Shown here piece by piece: positions 9,166-17,116 of a stretch of 64,000 bases of DNA (positions are counted from its first letter, which is position 1; every line of letters starts with the position of its first letter). This stretch comes from Paracoccaceae bacterium (GTDB taxonomy: Bacteria > Pseudomonadota > Alphaproteobacteria > Rhodobacterales > Rhodobacteraceae). The DNA lies in the NCBI GenBank assembly GCA_023383015.1, contig JAHDXW010000003.1:124001-188000 (forward strand), written 5' to 3'. Under the pieces are notes generated by a model, which ran no database searches, was not told the DNA's origin, and was given only the letters and a program-made list of their open reading frames with translations. Position numbers and translations under genes: made by a program.

Positions 9166-10272
9166 CTACCTGCGGATCAGGTCGCGCAGCGTGTGTCCGC
9201 CGGTCCCGGTGCTGACGTTGAACCAGCCGTTCTCGCCAATGTAGTTGTTGACGAAGCTCGGGTCCCAGACCTCGGACAGCGGCAGGATTTCCTTCATGGT
9301 GCCGTCAGCCACCATCGACTTCATGTTGGCAACCAGAACCTCGGGATACATGCCGCCGTTGGGATCGACGGCGAAGGGGTTACCCTCCGGCCCGAGATAG
9401 ACCTCGACCAGTTCGGCATACTCCTCCGGGCTGACCGCGCCCTCGTCATACAGGCGGGCGGTCTCGACGTATTTCTCATAACCCTCCGGGGTGCGCGCGA
9501 AACGGACCGCGTTGAGCACGCCGTTGACATAGCGCTGAACGATATCAGGGCGCTCGGCGAGCACTTTGGCCGATGCCGAGCACAGCGACAGCGGCAGCGG
9601 AGGCACGACGTCGGCGAGATACTCCACGAACTTGATGCCCGGCTGGTTCTGCACGCGGAGCCACTCGCCGATTGTCAGCATCGTGGCCTCGACCTGGCCG
9701 GCGATGAGTGCGCGCGCACGGGCGCCGGTTCCGCCGATCGGAACCCACTCGACACTCTCGATCCCGTAGTGGTCAAGCCAGAGCTGCGCGTAGGTCTGCG
9801 AGATCGCGCCCATCTGCGAGATCGCCCAGGTCTTGCCGGCGATATCCCCCGGACCGCCGATGGTGTCGCGCGCCACGATCACATAGGTATTGTCAGCGTT
9901 CACGTTCACGACGACCTTCGAGCCCGCTCCCTGCTCGATGGCCGCTATGGTGCCGCTCAGGCCGTCGCAGGCGAAGTCGACGCTGCCGCCGACAAGGGCT
10001 TGGGTGCCGGTCAGGCCCGCGGTGAAGCCCACGAACTCCGCCTCGATTCCCTGCTCGGCAAGGAACCCGCCTTCGATGGCGAAGTTGCGATACACATACT
10101 CGAAGATCGGCGGGAACTGGCCGCCGGTGCGGATCTTGTCCGCCGACTGGGCCTCCGCCGGGCCGATGCTGCCCATGCCGGCGAGGAAGACGGCACCGAA
10201 GCCGGCCGCAACCAGCCTTCTGATCCGGGCCGCCGCGGCGCGCCCGCACACCAATCCGCTCATCTGATCCAT
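9166..10272 (-). CDS. ABC transporter periplasmic substrate-binding protein, NMT1/SsuA-like
   Basis: 368 residues. The N-terminal signal region is a hydrophobic stretch after R-R ending in GPAEAQS, cleaved about residue 42. The mature part has the NMT1/SsuA two-lobe pattern: an ALVGGSVDFACDG segment in lobe 1 and an AGQVEATMLTIGEW segment in lobe 2. Such proteins bind small nitrogen- or sulfur-containing organics or pyrimidine-like molecules. It is first in the leftward unit, with the divergent EutA-like gene starting at 10570. A 95-bp gap with a GC-rich inverted region separates it from the ATPase gene, a common arrangement that lets the binding protein be made in excess. Confidence 0.9.
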   Translation of the reverse strand: MDQMSGLVCGRAAAARIRRLVAAGFGAVFLAGMGSIGPAEAQSADKIRTGGQFPPIFEYVYRNFAIEGGFLAEQGIEAEFVGFTAGLTGTQALVGGSVDFACDGLSGTIAAIEQGAGSKVVVNVNADNTYVIVARDTIGGPGDIAGKTWAISQMGAISQTYAQLWLDHYGIESVEWVPIGGTGARARALIAGQVEATMLTIGEWLRVQNQPGIKFVEYLADVVPPLPLSLCSASAKVLAERPDIVQRYVNGVLNAVRFARTPEGYEKYVETARLYDEGAVSPEEYAELVEVYLGPEGNPFAVDPNGGMYPEVLVANMKSMVADGTMKEILPLSEVWDPSFVNNYIGENGWFNVSTGTGGHTLRDLIRR

Positions 10273-10569
10273 CCCCTGTAGCGTCGCACATCGTCACGGG
10301 CAGGGTTGCCCGTCACGCCATTCCTGCAGGTCCGCGCCGCGGCTTGCCGGGACGCCGTCGCACCCTGCCTGCGGACGCCGCAACGATGGCGAAACCCGCT
10401 GGCAGATGTTGCGATACACCAGCACTATATTTGCTGCATGACTCTTGTGCACTGTGTCAAGTGCAATGTAGTTGGACGACGTGCAGCGTCCGGAGCGCGG
10501 CAGATCCTGCGCGCGGTTCGTCCAGTTGCGGCAGGTGCTGTCATCTCATCAGGCAGGAGGGCGGGGGGA
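10273..10569. promoter_or_regulatory. Divergent intergenic region with an inverted repeat (control region of the importer operon)
   Basis: A 297-bp gap between the leftward binding-protein gene and the rightward EutA-like gene must carry both promoters. It contains the inverted repeat TGCACT-6 bp-AGTGCA at 10448-10465, next to a locally AT-rich stretch near 10425 (tatattt). The repeat could be the operator of the FCD regulator. No gene is seen here. Confidence 0.45.
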
Positions 10570-11352
10570 ATGACGCGGCCAATCGGATGGGAGCCTGCGA
10601 ATCGTCGCCCGACGCCCTTCGGAGCGGCCGGCCGTCTCGGCCTTGTGCTGCCCGCCAACAACACCGTTCTCGAGCCCGAACTCGCGCGCTGGCTGCCGCC
10701 GGACCTTGCTTTCCATGCCACGCGCGTGCCCGCCCGCGGCGACCTCACTGCCGAAGCCGTCCGCAGGATGGAGACGGAGATGGACACCGCCGCCGCAATG
10801 ATCGCCTCGACCGGGATCGATGCCCTGGCGATCTGCGACATGGTGACAACCTTCATCATGGAGCCGGGCTGGAACGAGGTGACGGCATCACGCTGCAGCG
10901 CGGCCCACGGCATACCCTGCTTCACGGCCTGGACCGCGCTCCACGCCGCGCTTGGGGCACTGGGTGTCCGCCGTTTCGCGCTCGGGACGCCCTATCCACG
11001 CGGTATCCACGCCCTTGGCCTGCCGTTCTTTTCCGACCTTGGCTACGAGGTCACGGCCGATGACACACTCGACATCCTCTCGATGCGCGACGTACCGGCG
11101 GTCTCCGAATCGCGCCTGGCCGCGTTCGTCGCCGGGATCGACAGGAAAGGTGCCGAGGCGATCGTCCTTCTTGCCACCGACCTGCCCACAATGGCCGCGA
11201 TCGACCGGATCGAAGCTGAGACCGGCCTTCCCGTGCTGTCATCGAACCAGGCGATCCTTTGGCAGGCGCTTGCCCTTCTGGGTCGCTTCACCGGGCCGGA
11301 GCCGGCGGGACCGGGCCGACTGTTCGATGCCGCGGCCCGCCGTCGAGGCTGA
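10570..11352 (+). CDS. Second maleate isomerase/EutA-like protein (Asp/Glu racemase superfamily)
   Basis: 260 residues from the ATG at 10570, preceded by GGAGGGCGGGGGGA; the longer frame upstream is not credible as protein. The N-terminus has GRLGLVLPANNTVLEPE, typical of the family. The first Cys lies in LAICDMVTTF, with one extra residue compared with the usual Cys loop. As in the homologue at 3117-3830, the second catalytic Cys is Ala (LATDLPT), followed by LSSNQAILW. Two divergent one-Cys homologues in one cluster suggest related but not identical reactions. It is transcribed away from the importer operon. Confidence 0.85.
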   Translation: MTRPIGWEPANRRPTPFGAAGRLGLVLPANNTVLEPELARWLPPDLAFHATRVPARGDLTAEAVRRMETEMDTAAAMIASTGIDALAICDMVTTFIMEPGWNEVTASRCSAAHGIPCFTAWTALHAALGALGVRRFALGTPYPRGIHALGLPFFSDLGYEVTADDTLDILSMRDVPAVSESRLAAFVAGIDRKGAEAIVLLATDLPTMAAIDRIEAETGLPVLSSNQAILWQALALLGRFTGPEPAGPGRLFDAAARRRG

Positions 11353-11388
11353 CGGCCCGGCGCGGTCGCCGGCCGACTGCGGCCCCCG

Positions 11389-12726
11389 CTAGCCCGGGGC
11401 CAGAAACCGGCCCGCCGGCACCCCGACAGGCGCCCCATCGCGCATGATTACCGCCCCACGCAGCGCCGAAAGGACGGGCGTCGCCGGGATCTCGGTGCCG
11501 GCGAACGGGGTCAGCCCGGCACGCGACTGCTGGTCTGCGTTGCGGATCGTCATTTGCCGTGCCGGATCGACAAGAACGAAGTCCGCGTCCGAGCCCGGCA
11601 GCAATGCCCCCTTCCTCGGGTAAAGCCCGAAGCGGCGGGCCGGCGCCTCGCAGCACAGGCGGACGAGGCCGGCATGGTCGATCACCCCGTCCGCGACGAG
11701 CCGCAGCATCACCGCAAGCAGGGTCTGCACGCCGGGAAACCCGCCCGGTGCCTTCCATATGTCATCCTCGCCCGCGGCCTTTTCGGCGGGTCGATGTGGC
11801 GCGTGATCGGTCGCGACCATGCTGATCCGTCCGTCACGAAGCGCCTCGCGCAAGGCCGCGACCTCGGCGGCCGCACGCAGCGGCGGCACGACCTTCGCAA
11901 CCGGGCCGAGCGCGGCAAGGGTCGCGTCCGTCAGGCACAGGTTGTGCGGCGTCGCCTCGGTTGTGACGCGGGGGCCGCCAAGCGCGCCTGCCGCTGCAAG
12001 CCCGAGGGCAGTGCTGATCTGGCGGAGGTGCAGTTCAGCCCCCGCCAGCCGTGCCGCCAGGCAGGCGGTCGCAACTCCGAGAGCCTCGACCTCCGGCGGC
12101 CGAGAAGCGGTGAACCCCCCGCGCGCAGTGCCGTACCGTGCAATCGCCTCGGCCGACGTCCAGGCGGTCAGCGGATCGTCTCCCGGCGTCACCCCGGCGA
12201 CCCGACCGGTTTCGGCCACCGCACGGAGTGCCGTTGCCAACTCTCCCGCATCGGCGATCACCACCCCCTGCGGAAGGTCGGAAAGGAACAGCTCGAACGA
12301 CACCGCACCCTGCCCGGCCAGTGCCTGCACCTGCCCCACGTCCGGACCGACCGCCGCCTGCAGCGCGAAATCGACCATCGACCGTCCCTCACCGAGGGCA
12401 CGTTTCTCGGCAAACTGCTCGGCGGTCATCGTCAACGGCAGGTCGGTCGGCATGATCATTACCGTCGTCACCCCGCCGGCCGCGGCGGCACGGCTGCCAG
12501 AGACGAAATCCTCCTTGGCGGTGAGCCCGGGATCGCGGAAATGGACGTGAGAATCCACCAGCCCAGGAAGCACCAGCAGGCCGCCGGCGTCGATCACCTG
12601 CCCCGCCTCGGGCAGTGTGCCGCCCTCGACGATGCCGGCGACCCGCCCCCCGGCGACGAGCAGACTGCCGCGGCGCAGCCCGCCGGGCCCGGCGATGATG
12701 CCGTCGCGTACCAGAAGGTCGATCAT
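11389..12726 (-). CDS. Dihydroorotase/allantoinase/hydantoinase-like cyclic amidohydrolase with altered metal site
   Basis: 445 residues. The N-terminal beta domain and the motif DSHVHFRDPGLTAKEDF (ligands H60, H62) place it with dihydroorotases and allantoinases. The terminal motif ATDHAPH (D307) is intact. Several canonical ligands are missing: the bridging carbamylated Lys is Glu (E145 in SFELF), the HxxH His is Gln (Q236 in LHLRQIST), and the His-Ala-Glu segment reads GVTPGDDP. Only the alpha metal site looks complete, so it may be a mononuclear enzyme or a non-catalytic partner. It follows the RidA gene by 27 bp. Confidence 0.82.
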   Translation of the reverse strand: MIDLLVRDGIIAGPGGLRRGSLLVAGGRVAGIVEGGTLPEAGQVIDAGGLLVLPGLVDSHVHFRDPGLTAKEDFVSGSRAAAAGGVTTVMIMPTDLPLTMTAEQFAEKRALGEGRSMVDFALQAAVGPDVGQVQALAGQGAVSFELFLSDLPQGVVIADAGELATALRAVAETGRVAGVTPGDDPLTAWTSAEAIARYGTARGGFTASRPPEVEALGVATACLAARLAGAELHLRQISTALGLAAAGALGGPRVTTEATPHNLCLTDATLAALGPVAKVVPPLRAAAEVAALREALRDGRISMVATDHAPHRPAEKAAGEDDIWKAPGGFPGVQTLLAVMLRLVADGVIDHAGLVRLCCEAPARRFGLYPRKGALLPGSDADFVLVDPARQMTIRNADQQSRAGLTPFAGTEIPATPVLSALRGAVIMRDGAPVGVPAGRFLAPG

Positions 12727-12753
12727 GGACTGCTCGTTCGACTAGGCGCCAAC

Positions 12754-13134
12754 TCAGTCAACCGCGACGACTTCGATCTCGCACAGCCAGTCGGGTGAGG
12801 CGAGTGCGGTGACGCAGACGCCGGTTGCCGCGGGCCGGTGCTCTCCAAGGACCCGGGCGCGCACCGCGGGGTGCACGCGCAGGTATGCGGGATCGGTGAC
12901 ATAGGTGGTCACCTTGGCGATGTTGCCTACCCCCATGCCGGCCGCCCGCACCACGGCCAGCACGTTCGCCCAGCAGCACTCGAGCTGCGCCTCGATCCCC
13001 TCGGCCAGCGTGCCGTCCGGGCGCAGCCCGACCTGCCCGGACACCAGCAGCTGGCGGCTCGTCCCGCTGACCTCGATCCCCGGCGAAAACCGGCCAAGGC
13101 TGTGGACGTCAGGCGGATTGACGGGCTTCATCAT
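12754..13134 (-). CDS. RidA/YjgF/UK114-family protein (enamine/imine deaminase)
   Basis: 126 residues, the usual size. It has the G-R-F-S-P-G start, LLVSGQVGLRPDG and an IAKVTTYVTDP block. The Arg that in true RidA sits near the C-terminal ARP segment is not obvious, so it may belong to a RidA-like (Rid2-7) subgroup. RidA proteins hydrolyse reactive enamines/imines such as 2-aminoacrylate produced by PLP- or NAD-dependent deaminations. Pairing with a cyclic amidohydrolase and a cyclodeaminase-like enzyme fits ring-opening pathways that release imines (inference). Confidence 0.9.
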   Translation of the reverse strand: MMKPVNPPDVHSLGRFSPGIEVSGTSRQLLVSGQVGLRPDGTLAEGIEAQLECCWANVLAVVRAAGMGVGNIAKVTTYVTDPAYLRVHPAVRARVLGEHRPAATGVCVTALASPDWLCEIEVVAVD

Positions 13135-13182
13135 CGACCGGAGTCCTCATCCGATGCTTCGGCAGAAGCCTATCGGCACAGG

Positions 13183-13207
13183 TGCAATATGTCGATAGCA
13201 TATTGCA
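13183..13207. promoter_or_regulatory. Perfect 9-bp inverted repeat, candidate operator between ridA-like and M24 genes
   Basis: TGCAATATG and CATATTGCA arms flank a 7-bp spacer (tcgatag) in the 128-bp gap between two divergent genes. The length and spacing are suitable for a dimeric GntR regulator such as the FCD protein at 818-1492. It is positioned to control both the leftward RidA/amidohydrolase pair and the rightward M24-SDR-MFS genes. Confidence 0.6.
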
Positions 13208-13262
13208 TCGACTGCGGACGGCATGCATCATCCCCCGTGCTCCTGGCGTGGCAGGGGGAAAA

Positions 13263-14414
13263 ATGGATCGCACCGACATGACCGAGAGAGACTTCCCCCG
13301 CGAGGAATTCGAGCGCCGCTGGACCCGCGCGCAGGAGTTGATGGCGCGGGACGGGCTGGACGCACTGTTCGTCACGGAGAAGACCAACTACCGCTACTTC
13401 ACCGGCCACCAGACGTTGCAATTCAACAACAAGCAGAGGCCGATGACCGTGCTCATCCCGAGGGAAGGGCAGCCGGTGATGATGATCTACGGCCTTGAGG
13501 CGGAGGTCGCGCGCAACGAGACCTGGGTGGCGGACGTTCGGGGATATGTCGACGTGCCGTTTCCCGTCTCGCTCGTGACCGACACGCAGAACGATCTCGG
13601 ACTCTCCGGGGGGCGGATCGGCTGCGAACTGGGTGACAACCAGCGCCTGTGGATGAGCCACCGCGACTTCGAGGCAATCCGCGCCGCACTGCCCGGCGCG
13701 CGGTTCGTCGATGCCTCCGAGACGCTCGTCGCCTGCCGGATCGTGAAGTCACAGCTTGAAATCGAGCGTATCGAGACCGCATGCCGGCTGACCGAGGAAG
13801 CCTGGACCCTCGTGCAGCAACGTGTCCGCCCAGGGATGTCGGTGCGCGACGCCGAGAGGATCTGCTTCGAAGCGCTGGTCGAAGCGGGGTCCGACCCGTC
13901 AGGGCCCGGTTTCGTGCTCCTCGATGTCCTCGGCTTCGGCACGGGCCACCGCTACGCGGCGGGCGACCTTTTCTTCTGCGACTTCGGGGGCACCTTTGGC
14001 GGCTACCGTGCCGATTTCGCACGCATGGCAACCTTCGGCCCGGCCTCCGCCGAGCTTCGCCAGGCCCACTCGGACATCTGCGGCATCATAGATGCGGTCA
14101 TCGGCGCCATGCGCCCGGGCGTGACATGCAGGGACATCGCCGAGACCTGCAACCGCGAGCTGCAGAAGCTGGGCCTCCCGCGGTTGCAGGGCTCCAAGCG
14201 CATCGGGCACGGATGCGGGATCGAGTTCCAGGAACCGCCGTCGCTCAACGCTGTCGACCTGACGGTACTCCAGCCTGGAATGGTGTTGACACCCGAACCC
14301 CGCTTCGTCCGCGACGGCCGCTTCATCATGGTTGAGGAGGACGTCGTCATCACCGAGACGGGCGCGCGCCGGCTGTCGCACGGCTGCGAGAGGCTCTACG
14401 AGATCGGGCTCTGA
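13263..14414 (+). CDS. M24 (creatinase/Xaa-Pro aminopeptidase-like) metallohydrolase
   Basis: 383 residues from ATG 13263, which follows CAGGGGGAAAA. Homology to the 1-791 paralogue would also allow a start at ATG 13278. The N-terminal creatinase-like domain is followed by the pita-bread domain. Metal ligands are visible: D in FCDFGG, D in ADFARM, H in RIGHGCGIEF, E in LTPEPRF and E in MVEEDVVI. All five are present, so it should be active. The family includes DoeA/EutD, which opens the ectoine ring. It is followed 1 bp later by the SDR gene. Confidence 0.88.
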   Translation: MDRTDMTERDFPREEFERRWTRAQELMARDGLDALFVTEKTNYRYFTGHQTLQFNNKQRPMTVLIPREGQPVMMIYGLEAEVARNETWVADVRGYVDVPFPVSLVTDTQNDLGLSGGRIGCELGDNQRLWMSHRDFEAIRAALPGARFVDASETLVACRIVKSQLEIERIETACRLTEEAWTLVQQRVRPGMSVRDAERICFEALVEAGSDPSGPGFVLLDVLGFGTGHRYAAGDLFFCDFGGTFGGYRADFARMATFGPASAELRQAHSDICGIIDAVIGAMRPGVTCRDIAETCNRELQKLGLPRLQGSKRIGHGCGIEFQEPPSLNAVDLTVLQPGMVLTPEPRFVRDGRFIMVEEDVVITETGARRLSHGCERLYEIGL

Positions 14415-14415
14415 C

Positions 14416-15177
14416 GTGGTTGCCGAGGGCCATTCCTGGTCGCTCGAGGGTCGGACTGCGCTCGTCACCGGGGCAAGCTCGGGCATCGGCCGGGCTACAG
14501 CTAGGGTCTTCGCGGCGGCCGGTGCGCATGTCTTCGTGCATTACTTCCGCGGCACCGACAGGGCGCGGGCGGTGGCAAAGGCGATCGACGCCGAAGGTGG
14601 CAGCGCCACCTTGCTCGGCGCCGACCTTGCCGCCCCGGGAGCGGCAGCCGAAGTGGCCCGCGCGCTGTCCGCGGCCGGCCGTGGCCTCGACATCCTCGTC
14701 AACAACGTCGGCGACCCCATCCGCCGCGTTGCATTCGCCGAGGTGGACGAGGCGCTGCTCGACCAGACCGTTGCGCTGAACTTCAAATCCCCCTTTCTGC
14801 TGACGCAGGCGCTGCTGCCTCTGCTGGCCGAGCGCCAGGGGGTGATCGTCAACGTCTCGACTGCCCTCACCCGCCGCGCCGGCTCGGGAGGAAACCTGCA
14901 CTACGCCGCGGTCAAAGGCGCCGTCAACATCCTGACCGCGGGTCTGGCCGTGGAACTTGCTCCGCTGGGCATCCGCGTCAACTGCATCGCGCCTGGTGCC
15001 ATCGACACCGAGCTTCAGGCGCGCCTCTCGACCCCCGAACGCCTGGAGCGCTCGAAGGCGCGGACGCTCATGCACCGGCTGGGAAAGCCCGAAGAGATCG
15101 CGCAGGCGATCCTCTTCGCTGCCGCGCCCGCCTCCGCCTACATGACCGGGCAGACGATCTTCGTCGACGGTGGCTGA
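14416..15177 (+). CDS. SDR-family NAD(P)-dependent oxidoreductase
   Basis: 253 residues from GTG 14416, which lies 1 bp after the preceding stop. The cofactor motif TGASSGIG is at residues about 15-22. NNVG replaces the usual NNAG. The catalytic Ser and YAAVK (Tyr-x-x-x-Lys) are present, and it ends in MTGQTIFVDGG. Classical SDR of FabG-like length. In this cluster it probably oxidises or reduces an alcohol/keto intermediate of the imported compound. Confidence 0.9.
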   Translation: MVAEGHSWSLEGRTALVTGASSGIGRATARVFAAAGAHVFVHYFRGTDRARAVAKAIDAEGGSATLLGADLAAPGAAAEVARALSAAGRGLDILVNNVGDPIRRVAFAEVDEALLDQTVALNFKSPFLLTQALLPLLAERQGVIVNVSTALTRRAGSGGNLHYAAVKGAVNILTAGLAVELAPLGIRVNCIAPGAIDTELQARLSTPERLERSKARTLMHRLGKPEEIAQAILFAAAPASAYMTGQTIFVDGG

Positions 15178-15186
15178 CGGCGCGCG

Positions 15187-16359
15187 ATGGCTGACGAGCG
15201 CCCCGCAATGGCGGCCATCAACGGCTGCGGCTTCTTCAGCCTGAGCCTGATGCAGATGGTCTCGTTCGCCTCGCCGCTCTGGGGCCATCAGTTGCAGCTT
15301 TCCGCGGTGATGCTGGGGCTCGTCCTCAGCGCCCGGACGATCACGCCGCTAGTGTACTCGATCCACTTCGGTGCCCTGATGGATTCCATCGGCGTGCGCC
15401 GGCTGATGCTGGTCTTCACCTTGGTCTGCATCGTCCTGCCGGTCCTGCACCCGTTGTTCCCGGGCCTCGGGGCGCTCTTCGCCCTGCAGATCGGCCTCGG
15501 CCTGGGAGCCGCGACCGTCTGGCTGGCCGCCCAGACCGCAGTAGCCCGTCATGCGGCCGGCGAGCGGACACGGATTGCGCGCTTCTTCTTCTTCACTGCT
15601 GCCGGTAACATCGTCGGCCCACCGCTCGTGGGGGTGGCCTGGACGGCAGCCGGACATTGGGGCGGGTTCGGCCTGATAAGCCTCTGGGCGGCCGTGCTCT
15701 TCGGCTTCGTCCTTGCGCTGCCCGGCGATGCCGTGGCAGGCCGCCGCCGGTTCGACTGGTGGGTACTTCTGCCCGACATCCGCGCCTATGGCCGAGCCTG
15801 GCGGGTGTTTCTGCGCCCGGTCACCACCTTCGCGGTGCTCTGCGCGCTGCTGCGATTCTGCAGCATCAGCATCCAGGATTCCTTCTATCCGTTCTACATG
15901 AAGGAGATGGGCTTCAGCCCGGCGACCATCGGGATGCTGCTCGCCATCGGTTCGGCCGTGGGTGCGCCCGCCTCGCTGGCCGCCGGCTGGTGGACCCGCC
16001 TTGCCGGAAACGAACGGCGCGCGGCCGTCCTCGCAGTTGCCCTCTCGATCACCGCCATCGGCCTGACGCCCGTCTACGGCCACTTCTGGATGTTTGCCGT
16101 CGCGATCGCGGTGCACGGGTTCGGCATGGCCGTGAGCATGCCGCTTATCGTGGTGCTCCTCAGCAGCGGGATTCCACGGCACGAACAGGGTGTCACCGCG
16201 GCCCTTCGCGCGACCGCCAACCGCGTGGCCGCCTTCGTCGTACCGCCCGTGATGGGTGTGGTCGTCCAGGTGGCCGGGCTGGAGTCCGCCTTCCTTGCGC
16301 TTGCCGCGGTGCTCGTCCTGATGACCTTCGCACTTGAGATGGCGTTCCGCCGCCTCTGA
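15187..16359 (+). CDS. MFS transporter
   Basis: 390 residues with about twelve hydrophobic segments. The loop between helices 2 and 3 reads HFGALMDSIGVRRLM, the MFS G-x-x-x-D-x-x-G-R-R motif. It starts 9 bp after the SDR stop and so belongs to the M24-SDR-MFS unit. Possible substrate or product transporter for the same pathway; specificity cannot be read. Confidence 0.85.
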   Translation: MADERPAMAAINGCGFFSLSLMQMVSFASPLWGHQLQLSAVMLGLVLSARTITPLVYSIHFGALMDSIGVRRLMLVFTLVCIVLPVLHPLFPGLGALFALQIGLGLGAATVWLAAQTAVARHAAGERTRIARFFFFTAAGNIVGPPLVGVAWTAAGHWGGFGLISLWAAVLFGFVLALPGDAVAGRRRFDWWVLLPDIRAYGRAWRVFLRPVTTFAVLCALLRFCSISIQDSFYPFYMKEMGFSPATIGMLLAIGSAVGAPASLAAGWWTRLAGNERRAAVLAVALSITAIGLTPVYGHFWMFAVAIAVHGFGMAVSMPLIVVLLSSGIPRHEQGVTAALRATANRVAAFVVPPVMGVVVQVAGLESAFLALAAVLVLMTFALEMAFRRL

Positions 16360-16587
16360 ATGATGGGCAGCATTTGCCGCGCCCCCTCCCTCCGGGCAGG
16401 CACGGCGCGGTTTCCAGACCGGGGCCGGGCAGGCAAGAGCCCCCGACCCTCCCGCAACCTCCCGACACGCCGCCTGTCGCCTGACGGCACGAGAACTCCG
16501 GTCGCCGGCAATCGCATGTAGCCTGAGGGGTGGAGACGCCCTCTCGGCCTTGTCCCGCCCCACGGCTTCCGCTACTCAGCAGCCGTC

Positions 16588-16677
16588 GGAGAGGTGGCCG
16601 AGCGGTCGAAGGCGCACGCCTGGAAAGCGTGTAGGCGGGAAACCGCCTCGCGGGTTCGAATCCCGCTCTCTCCGCCA
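16588..16677 (+). tRNA. tRNA-Ser(GGA) with encoded CCA
   Basis: 90 nt, class II. The acceptor stem GGAGAGG pairs with the CTCTCC 3' strand, with discriminator G then CCA. The D-arm begins TGGCCGAG. The anticodon stem CACGC/GCGTG encloses CTGGAAA, giving anticodon GGA. A long variable arm (gtaggcgggaaaccgcct) and the GGTTCGAATCC T-arm are typical of tRNA-Ser. It stands alone, followed by a terminator. Confidence 0.96.
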
Positions 16678-16702
16678 CATTCAAATGCTGAATCCGTCCA
16701 AG

Positions 16703-16730
16703 GGCCCCGATTGGGGCCTTTTTTCTTTTT
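16703..16730 (+). terminator. Rho-independent terminator after tRNA-Ser
   Basis: A GGCCCC-gatt-GGGGCC stem-loop is followed by a T-rich tract (ttttttctttttg), 25 bp after the tRNA. Confidence 0.85.
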
Positions 16731-17116
16731 GTTTCAAAGGGCGTTGGCCGGGCCATCCGCCCTTCGGAGACTGGACGCTTGACGCGGAATGGGTCTCCGA
16801 ATGGCCTGCGTCTCTCTTCGAACGCCCCTCGACTGTCACGGGACGGCGTGAAACATCCTCGTATTTCCAATGGGTTGCCGCGTTCATGGGGTCGTCCCGT
16901 TCGCGAGATAATCCGGTGACGGAGACCGACACGAAGGCGCAGGGCGGTCGGGAGAACGGCTCGGTGGCGGCCGATCCCCCAGTCCGGCGGCCACGTTCGA
17001 CGCAAGCCAGGACCCTGCCGGAAGTCTCTGATGACAAACACACTTCGTGCCCATAGCCTGGCGCAATGTCGAACGGGCCCTGGACAGATGAAGAGAACGA
17101 CCTGATCGTCTCGGAT
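16731..17116. other. 386-bp stretch without recognisable gene
   Basis: It lies between the tRNA terminator and the left end of the IS5-type element. No frame gives a protein with recognisable motifs or good codon bias in either strand. It may be the remains of sequence downstream of the tRNA before the IS inserted. Confidence 0.5.
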
